From Eubacteriales bacterium (lineage in GTDB: Bacteria > Bacillota > Clostridia > Christensenellales > CAG-138), in NCBI GenBank assembly GCA_028703645.1, contig JAQVML010000127.1, positions 1-5,371 of the forward strand: a stretch of 5,371 nt of DNA. Direction: 5' to 3'. The position numbers were made by a program, and so were the translations under genes. Below, one piece after another: positions 1-5,371 of the stretch. Below the pieces are notes generated by a model, which was given only the letters and a program-made list of their open reading frames with translations, ran no database searches and was not told the DNA's origin. How positions within the stretch are numbered: the stretch's first letter is position 1; every line of letters starts with the position of its first letter.

Positions 1-1
1 C

Positions 2-580
2 AGCGATTTCTTCCGTGCGATCTTTTTCTTGCCCAATACGATGGGCGGCGTGGTCATGGGCTATATCTGGCGGTTCATTTTCATTCTCGTCATCCAGTTT
101 CTTGGCACAAAGCTCAGTTGGGCGGTATTGCAACTCCCCTGGCTCGGCACAGAGGCAACCGCGTTTATTGCCCTGGTGATCGTGAGCGTTTGGCAAGGCG
201 TTGGTTATGTGATGGTGATCATGATTGCGGCTCTCTCCGGCGTTCCGGCCGATCTTTCCGAGGCGGCAAGAATTGACGGCGCGAGCGGATGGAAAACATT
301 CTGGAAGATTAAGATTCCGCATTGCATGCCTTACATCACGGTCTGTTTGTTCTGGACGATTTCTTCTGCATTTAAGATGTTTGATGTGAATGTTGCGCTG
401 ACCAAAGGCGGGCCGTATGGCACAACAACGCCGATGGCGCTTCAGATTTACTATGACGCATTCAGCGCAAACCGCTACGGATTTGCCAATGCAGAGTCAA
501 TTATCTTCTTTCTCATCATCTTCGCGGTAACCGCAACACAGATGTTCTTTAGCAGAAGGAAGGAGCGTGAACTGGGATGA
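2..580 (+). CDS. Sugar ABC transporter permease, MalF/UgpA type (5'-truncated)
   Basis: This is an inner-membrane permease subunit of a CUT1-type carbohydrate ABC importer, partnering the permease that follows. The frame is open from base 2, so the gene begins before the window; a TTG at 29 is internal to the conserved stretch FFLPNTMGG and is not the start. About 192 residues remain, holding several hydrophobic membrane segments. The cytoplasmic EAA loop, which contacts the ATPase, is at residues 87-106 of the visible part (EAARIDG, then nine residues, then IKIP) and fits the consensus EAA-x3-G-x9-I-x-L-P except for Ile in place of Leu. The later stretch LTKGGPYGTTTP is typical of MalF/UgpA-type proteins. 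The tail is short and basic (SRRKEREL). The stop codon overlaps the next start in ATGA, indicating translational coupling. The family call is firm; the transported sugar cannot be read from the sequence. Confidence 0.95.
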   Translation, partial: SDFFRAIFFLPNTMGGVVMGYIWRFIFILVIQFLGTKLSWAVLQLPWLGTEATAFIALVIVSVWQGVGYVMVIMIAALSGVPADLSEAARIDGASGWKTFWKIKIPHCMPYITVCLFWTISSAFKMFDVNVALTKGGPYGTTTPMALQIYYDAFSANRYGFANAESIIFFLIIFAVTATQMFFSRRKERELG

Positions 581-1407
581 AAACAAGAGCGCAGATCCTA
601 AAACTGCTGAAGTTTCTCGTGTCGCTGATTGGTTCGCTGTTCTTCTTTGCTCCGTTTGCGCTGGTCATCTACAACTCGATCAAGCCGCAGGCGCAGATCA
701 TGACAGACCTGCTTGGCTTGCCAAAGACCGTCCAATGGAGCAACTACTCCAACGCTTGGCAGTCGCTCCACATGGGCAAGGTGATGACAAACACGATTCT
801 GGTCACCTTTGGTTCGGTCGGGCTGATACTGATCATTTCTGCGATGGTTTCCTATTGGATTGTGCGGCATCCAACGAAGTTCAGCAAAGTATTTGAAACG
901 CTTTTAATCGGTTCGCTTTTAATTCCCTTTGCATCCGTCATGCTACCGCTCGTGAAGACCATGAGCGCGCTCGGACTCAACGACAGTCTCTGGGGTGGAA
1001 TCCTGACGTATGTTGGCATCGGCCTGGGATTTTCGACTTTTATTATGACAGGCGCGGTGCGCGCGATTCCGCTTGAAATTGAAGAGGCAGCGATGATTGA
1101 CGGCTGCAACGTCTATCAAACCTTCCTGCTGATCGTGCTGCCGATGATTCGCTCGACCTTCTTGAGCATCTTCATTCTGGATTTGTTCTGGATTTGGAAC
1201 GATTATATCGTAGCGCTGATCATGCTCAACACGACGGAACTGCAAACGGTTCAGCTTGCTATCAACAAGCTCTTCGGTCTGCATGCCAACCAATGGGATA
1301 TCGCTCTGCCCGCAATCGTGATGAGCATTGCCCCGATTCTGGTGCTCAACGTGTTCATGCAAAAAAAGATCGTGTCCGGCATCGCGTCCGGTGCGGTCAA
1401 GGGATAA
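577..1407 (+). CDS. Sugar ABC transporter permease, MalG/UgpE type
   Basis: This is the second membrane subunit of the CUT1-type importer; with the preceding permease it forms the translocation channel. At 276 residues it has the usual length for the MalG/UgpE family, with about six hydrophobic segments beginning near residues 10-32. The EAA loop at residues 170-189 (EAAMIDG, nine residues, IVLP) matches EAA-x3-G-x9-I-x-L-P exactly. The extreme C-terminus, QKKIVSGIASGAVKG, is the characteristic family ending. The ATG start is supported by AGGAG at 561-565 inside the upstream gene and by the 4-bp ATGA overlap. An overlapping frame starting at 567 is a shadow. No ATP-binding subunit is seen in the window; in many Firmicutes a shared MsmX/UgpC-type ATPase encoded elsewhere serves such importers, which is an inference here. 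The substrate is unknown. Confidence 0.96.
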   Translation: MKTRAQILKLLKFLVSLIGSLFFFAPFALVIYNSIKPQAQIMTDLLGLPKTVQWSNYSNAWQSLHMGKVMTNTILVTFGSVGLILIISAMVSYWIVRHPTKFSKVFETLLIGSLLIPFASVMLPLVKTMSALGLNDSLWGGILTYVGIGLGFSTFIMTGAVRAIPLEIEEAAMIDGCNVYQTFLLIVLPMIRSTFLSIFILDLFWIWNDYIVALIMLNTTELQTVQLAINKLFGLHANQWDIALPAIVMSIAPILVLNVFMQKKIVSGIASGAVKG

Positions 1408-1414
1408 GCAACGG

Positions 1415-1424
1415 ATGCTAGCAT
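1415..1424. promoter_or_regulatory. Perfect 10-bp palindrome ATGCTAGCAT, possible protein-binding dyad
   Basis: ATGCTAGCAT is identical to its own reverse complement and lies 7 bp after the stop of the second permease. It has no room for a hairpin loop of useful stability, so any role would be as a DNA-level binding dyad. No family of regulator can be assigned. It could also be chance. Confidence 0.25.
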
Positions 1425-1428
1425 ATGT

Positions 1429-1454
1429 TTGAACCCGGCGTATTGCCGGTTCAA
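1429..1454 (+). other. Imperfect stem-loop between permease and binding-protein genes
   Basis: TTGAACC (1429-1435) pairs with GGTTCAA (1448-1454) and GGC (1437-1439) with GCC (1445-1447), giving ten base pairs with one bulged C at 1436 and a five-base loop (GTATT). It is followed by TAGATGG, not a T-run, so it does not look like an intrinsic terminator. A stem here could slow 3' exonucleases or act as a processing point, allowing different mRNA levels for the permeases and the binding protein. That role is inference. Confidence 0.5.
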
Positions 1455-1461
1455 TAGATGG

Positions 1462-1471
1462 TTACCGGTAA
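1462..1471. promoter_or_regulatory. Perfect palindrome TTACCGGTAA, candidate operator
   Basis: TTACCGGTAA is a perfect 10-bp palindrome with a central CG, located 41 bp before the start codon of the sugar-binding protein. LacI-family regulators of sugar genes typically bind even-length palindromes with a central CG pair, so this is a plausible operator. I found no convincing -35/-10 pair around it (CAAAAT at 1488-1493 is a weak -10 candidate), so the site is reported as a candidate only. Confidence 0.35.
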
Positions 1472-1499
1472 ACGATTCGACGCAAAACAAAATTTAGAT

Positions 1500-1504
1500 G
1501 GAGG
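1500..1504 (+). promoter_or_regulatory. Ribosome-binding site that fixes the binding-protein start
   Basis: GGAGG at 1500-1504 lies 8 bases before the ATG at 1513. The earlier in-frame ATG at 1498-1500 overlaps this site and has no Shine-Dalgarno of its own. The true start is therefore 1513, which also gives a normal lipoprotein signal peptide beginning MKRIR. Confidence 0.85.
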
Positions 1505-1512
1505 AAAGGCTC

Positions 1513-2829
1513 ATGAAAAGAATTCGACTCATTACGACTCTTTTGCTCGCCGCTATGATGATGCTGTCCGCGTTTGGCTGCACCACCGCGCCGAGCACTG
1601 CTCCCGAAGCAACACAGCCTGCTGCGGAAACGACCGAGGCAGCAACGCAAGCACCGGCCGAACCGGTACAGATTCACATCTATCAGTCCAAATATGAAAT
1701 TGACGAAGCGCTGAAGGCAGCCTGCGCGGAATACACGGCGTTGTATCCCAACGTGACGTTCGTTGTGGAATCCACTTCATCCGAGGATTTCGCAACCCAG
1801 CTCAAGGCGATGTTCTCCGGCGGCAATGCACCGGACATCTTCTCCACGGCAGGTAATGTGGACCTACAGCTCATGTCCGAATATATGGAAGACTTGAGCG
1901 ATCAGGAATGGGTGCAGTACATGAGCCAGCCCGCGCTCGATGGCGGCAGCTTCAACGGAAAAGTGTACGGCTTCCCTCTGGCGGTAGAAGGCCACGGCTA
2001 TGTCTATCACAAGGATATGTTCGCGGCGGCCGGTATTACGGAAGTGCCGAAGACGCTGTCCGAGCTGAAAGCGGACTGTGAAAAGCTCGTTGCGGCAGGC
2101 TACACGCCTTTTAGCTCCAACTTCATGGAGTTCTATCAGTCTGCGATTTTCCACTTCAACTCGCCTCTTGCCCGCCAAGCAGACCCGATGGCATTTATCG
2201 ACGGTCTGAACAAAGGCACCGAAACCATCGTTGGCAATCAGGCGTTCATCGACATGGCGAATCTGGTCGCGGTTGAGTTTCAGTATGCCAAGAGCCCGCT
2301 CAACACGGACTTTAACACCGAGGTTTCCGACTTTGCAAACGGTCAGGCAGCCATGATGATTGGCGGAACCTGGAGCCAGTCCGCACTGGATGCGGTTGAC
2401 CCGAATATGGACGTCGGTATGTTCCCGATGCCCATGAGCGAAGATGCAGCGCTGAACGACAAGTTCTACGTCAGCAGTTCTCCGTTCTGGAGCGTCAACA
2501 ACGCTTCCCCTGTGAAGGAAGAGGCCAAGAAGTTCCTTACATGGCTTGCCATGACGCCAGAAGGACAGAAGAATATGACGAGCGGATTTAAACTCATTCC
2601 CGCGTTCACCAACATTGCCGCGGATGAGAGTGCGATCGGGCCTACGGGCATGACGCTCAAAGAATACATCGATGCAGGCAAGACCTATGGCATCTACAGC
2701 GCCTACTATCCGCAGGGATTCGGCGGTGCGCAGCTCTTTGGCGAGAGCATTAACAAGTATGCCGCTGGAAAGCTGACGGTGGACGAACTACTCGCCGAGC
2801 TCCAGGCGGAATGGACATCGCTCCAATAA
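1513..2829 (+). CDS. Sugar ABC transporter substrate-binding lipoprotein
   Basis: This is an extracellular solute-binding protein (family 1 / CUT1 type, 438 residues) that would deliver sugar to the two permeases encoded upstream. The N-terminus has a basic start (MKRIR), a hydrophobic core, and a lipobox ending LSAFGC with the lipidated Cys at residue 23. A low-complexity Thr/Ala/Pro/Glu linker follows to about residue 53, tethering the folded domain to the membrane. Family signatures include GKVYGFPLAVEG (149-160) followed by VYHKDMF, FANGQAAMMIGGTW (274-287) near the hinge/binding region, and TWLAMTPEGQK towards the C-terminus. The length is normal and the reading frame intact. The lipoprotein form suggests a Gram-positive host. 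Unusually for CUT1 operons, the binding protein lies after the permeases. A strong hairpin follows it. The ligand cannot be deduced; the GH3 neighbour suggests a beta-linked oligosaccharide or glycoside. Confidence 0.95.
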   Translation: MKRIRLITTLLLAAMMMLSAFGCTTAPSTAPEATQPAAETTEAATQAPAEPVQIHIYQSKYEIDEALKAACAEYTALYPNVTFVVESTSSEDFATQLKAMFSGGNAPDIFSTAGNVDLQLMSEYMEDLSDQEWVQYMSQPALDGGSFNGKVYGFPLAVEGHGYVYHKDMFAAAGITEVPKTLSELKADCEKLVAAGYTPFSSNFMEFYQSAIFHFNSPLARQADPMAFIDGLNKGTETIVGNQAFIDMANLVAVEFQYAKSPLNTDFNTEVSDFANGQAAMMIGGTWSQSALDAVDPNMDVGMFPMPMSEDAALNDKFYVSSSPFWSVNNASPVKEEAKKFLTWLAMTPEGQKNMTSGFKLIPAFTNIAADESAIGPTGMTLKEYIDAGKTYGIYSAYYPQGFGGAQLFGESINKYAAGKLTVDELLAELQAEWTSLQ

Positions 2830-2880
2830 CCGAATAAAACCAAGGCTTGCGCCAGAGGGAAACATCGAATAAGGCTCATC

Positions 2881-2918
2881 AGGAAGACAACATCTCTGGC
2901 ATGTTGTCTTCCTTTTCT
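2881..2918 (+). terminator. Rho-independent terminator or attenuator hairpin
   Basis: AGGAAGACAACAT (2881-2893) pairs perfectly over 13 bp with ATGTTGTCTTCCT (2901-2913), with the seven-base loop CTCTGGC. The 3' side continues into TTTTCT (2913-2918), a short interrupted U-rich tract. It would work on the + strand only, as the other side has no T-run. It lies 52 bp after the binding-protein stop but its end is only about 15 bp before the GH3 start codon. The GH3 transcript must therefore read through it or start upstream of it. This suggests partial termination, 3'-end protection of the transporter mRNA, or regulated attenuation; the sequence alone cannot decide. Confidence 0.75.
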
Positions 2919-2928
2919 GAAAGGAAGA
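2907..2928 (+). promoter_or_regulatory. Alternative hairpin covering the GH3 ribosome-binding site
   Basis: TCTTCCTTT (2907-2915) is perfectly complementary to AAAGGAAGA (2920-2928), giving a 9-bp stem with the four-base loop TCTG. The right arm contains the Shine-Dalgarno AAGGA (2921-2925) of the GH3 gene, 7 bases before its ATG. The left arm is the 3' arm and T-tract of the terminator hairpin, so the two structures are mutually exclusive. If the terminator stem forms, the ribosome site is free; if this stem forms, the site is hidden. Whether it matters in the cell is inference. Confidence 0.4.
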
Positions 2929-2932
2929 GAGA

Positions 2933-5251
2933 ATGGATATCGAACGGATCATGAAGCAAATGACACTTCGTGAGAAAGCGGAAATGTGCGTGGACGGCTC
3001 CATGCTGCGCACGGCCGAAATGCCACAACACGGAATACCGAAACTTATCATGACCGACGGGACAAGCGGCGTAAGGCTGCTGGATGTACCGGACGAAGAC
3101 CCAAAGACCGCGCTGTTTATCGAACGTGTATCCGCTTCATTTGATTCGGAGGATGCTTTGGCGGCGACGATTCCTGCGACTTGCTTTCCGGCGGGTTCCA
3201 GCATCGCTTGCGGTTGGGATGCGGAGCTTGCTGCGCGTGTGGGTTCCGCCATTGCAGAGGAGTGCAAGAGTCTGGACGCGGGACTGCTGTATGGACCCGC
3301 TATCAATACGCGCCGGACGCCGCTCGATGGACGTGGATTTGAATACTTCTCCGAAGATCCTTGTCTGGCGGGAGATCTGTCTGCGGCGTTCGTCAATGGC
3401 CTTCAAGCAAACGGAGTTGCGGCTAGCATCAAACACTTTGTCTGCAACGACTCCAACTATCTGCGCACCATCTCCGACAGCGTGGTCGAGGAGCGAGCGC
3501 TTCGCGAAATCTATCTTGCCGCGTTTGAACGCGTGGTGAAGAATTCGCATCCGGCAACGGTCATGGGTTCCTATAATAAGATCAACGGTGTACAAGCTTG
3601 CGAGAACAAGTGGCTGTTGACAGACGTGTTACGCAATGACTGGGGCTACGAGGGCGTCATTATCTCCGATTGCGGCGCGGTGAAAGACCATCTTGCGGCA
3701 TTTCGTGCGGGCCTCGATTTTGAGATGCCGTACAGCAAAATTGCGATCGATAAACTGGTTGCAGCCGTCGAAAGCGGCGAGATGACAGAGGCGGAGCTCG
3801 ACGCACGCAGCCGTAGAGTGATCGATCTCGCGTTGACCTATGCCCGCGAGGGCAAAGAAAAACCCGTTGTGGATTTTCAGGCGCACCATGCGCTCGCGCG
3901 GGAAGCCGCGGAGAAATGCGCGGTGCTGTTGAAAAATGAAGATCATATTCTGCCGCTTGACGCAAAGAAAACGGCGAAGATCGCGATCCTTGGGGACTGG
4001 GCGGAGCATCCGGTGTTTCAGGGCACGGGCTGTGCCATTGTAAACGCGCGGCAAATTGATATCCCTCTGGATGAAATGCGCCAGATCGTCTCTGATCCAT
4101 CCGCTTTGAGATACGAGCCCGGTTATTTGGATTTAAACCATGTTGATGAAACACTGCTCAGCCGCGCCACAGAGGCGGCGAGGCAGGCGGATGTCGCGAT
4201 TATATTCGCCGGATCGATTCTTCCGGAAGAGAGCGACGACTACAACCGCAAGCACATGAACGTTGAGCCCGCGCAGGAAGAGCTGATTCGCCGCGTGAGC
4301 GCAGTCAATGCCAACACCGTCGTGGTTCTCATGAACTGCGAGTCCGTTGTTATGCCTTGGATTGACCACGTAAAGGCCGTACTGGACATGTGGTATTGCG
4401 GAGAAGGCTGCGGGAATGCTGTTGCCAAACTTTTATTTGGCGTAGCGAATCCCAGCGGAAAACTGCCGGTCACCATACCGGTCAGACAGAGCGATATTCC
4501 GGGATATCTCCATTTTCCCGGAGAGAACCATACACTGCTTTATGAAGAAGGTGTGTTCGTCGGCTATCGTTACTATGAGAAAAAAGAGCTCGCGCCGCTC
4601 TTCCCATTTGGGCACGGGCTGAGCTATACTTCGTTTGCTTATCGTAATCTACGGCTTTCCACGCAGGAGCTCATACTGCCGGATCAATTGACTGTTCGTT
4701 TTACATTGACCAACACGGGCAATCTACGCGGTGGCGAGGTGCCGCAGCTCTATATTGCGGATGGTCATGCGCGTCTCCCGCGGCCCGCGAAGGAACTCAA
4801 ACACTTTACAAAGGTCTATCTCGATCCGGGTGAATCGGCGGAGATTTCGTTTACGCTGGACGCAAGAGATTTTGCATACTTTGATCCTGCGTTTTCCGAT
4901 TGGGTTGTGGACAGCGGATCGTTTGAGTTGATCATCGGCTCATCTTCGCAGGATGTTCGTCTGCGCGCGGATGTGCGCGTAATAGACACAACCAGGCGCG
5001 CATTACCGATTACCAGCGACTCGCATTATCTGGAGCTGTTTCAGAATGATCGCGTAAAGCAGGCATATTTTGATACGCTGATCGAGTGGGGATTCATTAC
5101 GCGAGAAGATGTCACGCCCGCTTTGGAGAAACATCTGCGCATCGCGTTCTGGGGACTCAAACAGCACCTCGACCTGCTGGTGCCTTATCGTATTTCAGAA
5201 GAAAAGATCGAAGTGCTTGTCGAACGACTAAACCAGGCTGCACGGTTGTAA
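2933..5251 (+). CDS. Glycoside hydrolase family 3 beta-glycosidase (beta-glucosidase/xylosidase-like), cytoplasmic
   Basis: This 772-residue retaining GH3 enzyme would release non-reducing beta-linked sugar units. It starts directly with MDIERIMKQMTLREKAEMC and has no signal peptide, so it should act on imported substrate in the cytoplasm. The GH3 N-terminal barrel (about 8-305) shows TDG with Asp42, GRGFEYFSEDP (133-143), KHF (Lys167-His168), SYNKING (213-219) and the nucleophile region IISDCGAV with Asp246. The GH3 C-terminal domain (about 328-545) includes NPSGKLPVTIP (506-516); no PA14 insertion is apparent. FPFGHGLSYTSF (557-568) leads into a fibronectin-III-like domain (about 585-682). 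An additional helical-looking tail occupies about 684-772. Oddities are Cys rather than Trp after the nucleophile, an acid/base region reading EESDDYNR (432-439), and NDSN where NDxE is common. Beta-glucosidase and beta-xylosidase activity cannot be separated here. The start is supported by AAGGA at 2921-2925; the next gene follows after 13 bp. Confidence 0.95.
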   Translation: MDIERIMKQMTLREKAEMCVDGSMLRTAEMPQHGIPKLIMTDGTSGVRLLDVPDEDPKTALFIERVSASFDSEDALAATIPATCFPAGSSIACGWDAELAARVGSAIAEECKSLDAGLLYGPAINTRRTPLDGRGFEYFSEDPCLAGDLSAAFVNGLQANGVAASIKHFVCNDSNYLRTISDSVVEERALREIYLAAFERVVKNSHPATVMGSYNKINGVQACENKWLLTDVLRNDWGYEGVIISDCGAVKDHLAAFRAGLDFEMPYSKIAIDKLVAAVESGEMTEAELDARSRRVIDLALTYAREGKEKPVVDFQAHHALAREAAEKCAVLLKNEDHILPLDAKKTAKIAILGDWAEHPVFQGTGCAIVNARQIDIPLDEMRQIVSDPSALRYEPGYLDLNHVDETLLSRATEAARQADVAIIFAGSILPEESDDYNRKHMNVEPAQEELIRRVSAVNANTVVVLMNCESVVMPWIDHVKAVLDMWYCGEGCGNAVAKLLFGVANPSGKLPVTIPVRQSDIPGYLHFPGENHTLLYEEGVFVGYRYYEKKELAPLFPFGHGLSYTSFAYRNLRLSTQELILPDQLTVRFTLTNTGNLRGGEVPQLYIADGHARLPRPAKELKHFTKVYLDPGESAEISFTLDARDFAYFDPAFSDWVVDSGSFELIIGSSSQDVRLRADVRVIDTTRRALPITSDSHYLELFQNDRVKQAYFDTLIEWGFITREDVTPALEKHLRIAFWGLKQHLDLLVPYRISEEKIEVLVERLNQAARL

Positions 5252-5264
5252 AGGAGCAAATCAC

Positions 5265-5371
5265 ATGGATACACTGCAACTATACAGCGTTCGGGACGCG
5301 ATGGAACAGGACGTGCGACAGGCACTCAAACGTGGTGCGGCGCTCGGATATCAGCAGGGGGAGGTCGCGGG
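5265..5371 (+). CDS. Sugar phosphate isomerase/epimerase-like protein (3'-truncated)
   Basis: Thirty-five codons are visible before the right edge, beginning MDTLQLYSVRDAMEQD. The pattern LQLYSVRDAM, an amphipathic helix, then GY..(x)..E with Glu33, is the typical opening of the sugar phosphate isomerase/epimerase group (xylose-isomerase-like TIM barrel, AP endonuclease 2 superfamily), where it forms the first strand and helix of the barrel. The ATG is preceded by AAGGAG (5251-5256) with 8 bases of spacing; this site overlaps the final base of the GH3 stop codon, so the two genes are almost certainly co-transcribed. Members of this group act as isomerases, epimerases or dehydratases on sugars, keto-sugars and inositols. 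The exact reaction cannot be inferred from 35 residues, and metal-binding residues further on are out of view. Confidence 0.8.
   Translation, partial: MDTLQLYSVRDAMEQDVRQALKRGAALGYQQGEVA

Noticed and set aside
29..31. TTG as the start of the first permease
   Set aside because: The frame stays open to the left edge and the residues before it (FRAIFF) continue the conserved permease sequence, so the gene is simply cut by the window edge.
1429..1460. Intrinsic terminator after the second permease
   Set aside because: The stem is present but is followed by TAGATGG rather than a T-run, so it is listed as a stem-loop only.
1498..1512. Upstream in-frame ATG as the start of the binding-protein gene
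   Set aside because: It overlaps the GGAGG ribosome-binding site, lacks a Shine-Dalgarno of its own, and would put an acidic pentapeptide (MEERL) before a normal lipoprotein signal peptide.
2831..2876. Short direct repeats CGAATAA (2831-2837, 2866-2872) and AAGGCT (2842-2847, 2871-2876)
   Set aside because: They are only 6-7 bp each with different spacing in the two copies; a small duplication is possible, but chance explains this equally well.
2845..2880. Possible promoter for the GH3 gene (TTGCGC at 2847-2852 with AATAAG at 2868-2873)
   Set aside because: Only three of six bases match the -35 consensus, the spacing is 15, and the -10 match is partial. Not strong enough to annotate, though a start near 2880 would place the hairpin in the 5' leader.
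2788..3396. Minus-strand open frame of about 200 codons opposite the GH3 start
   Set aside because: It lies antisense to strongly conserved GH3 N-terminal sequence and the 3' end of the binding-protein gene, runs through the terminator hairpin, and its translation is Ser/Pro/Arg-rich with no recognisable family. It is a shadow.
3660..4154. Minus-strand open frames opposite the middle of the GH3 gene
   Set aside because: They are antisense shadows of a well-conserved coding frame, with Arg/Pro/His-rich translations and no recognisable domains.

Overview
The window is a run of co-directional (+ strand) carbohydrate-uptake and breakdown genes. The style suggests a moderately GC-rich Gram-positive bacterium of the Firmicutes/Clostridia type. 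The clues are strong purine-rich Shine-Dalgarno sites, a lipoprotein substrate-binding protein with a Thr/Ala/Pro/Glu-rich linker after its cysteine, and GH3 and sugar-isomerase sequences of the kind common in gut Clostridia. This assignment is inference from style, not from a marker gene.

Layout. Positions 2-580 hold the C-terminal part of a MalF/UgpA-type permease that enters from the left edge. It overlaps by 4 bp (ATGA) a complete MalG/UgpE-type permease (577-1407). A 105-bp gap (1408-1512) carries two perfect 10-bp palindromes flanking an imperfect stem-loop. Next comes a lipoprotein sugar-binding protein (1513-2829; an upstream in-frame ATG at 1498 is rejected because it overlaps the ribosome-binding site). 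A second gap (2830-2932) holds a perfect 13-bp stem followed by a short U-rich run, ending only about 15 bases before the next start codon. A complete cytoplasmic GH3 beta-glycosidase (2933-5251) follows. A sugar phosphate isomerase/epimerase-like gene starts 13 bp later (5265) and runs off the right edge.

How they work together (inference from family knowledge). The lipoprotein captures a sugar, probably a beta-linked oligosaccharide or glycoside, outside the cell. The two permeases form the membrane channel of a CUT1-type ABC importer; no ATPase gene is visible, so it would be supplied from elsewhere. The GH3 enzyme, which lacks a signal peptide, cleaves the imported glycoside inside the cell, and the isomerase/epimerase-like protein acts on a released sugar or derivative.

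I see no clearly novel multi-gene system: the gene content is a recognisable sugar-utilisation locus. The most interesting structure is non-coding. The hairpin before the GH3 gene has a 3' arm that can pair perfectly either with its own 5' arm or with the GH3 ribosome-binding site, and its entire 7-nt loop is complementary to a segment about 40 bases upstream. This could be an attenuator or expression-level divider, but it is unproven.
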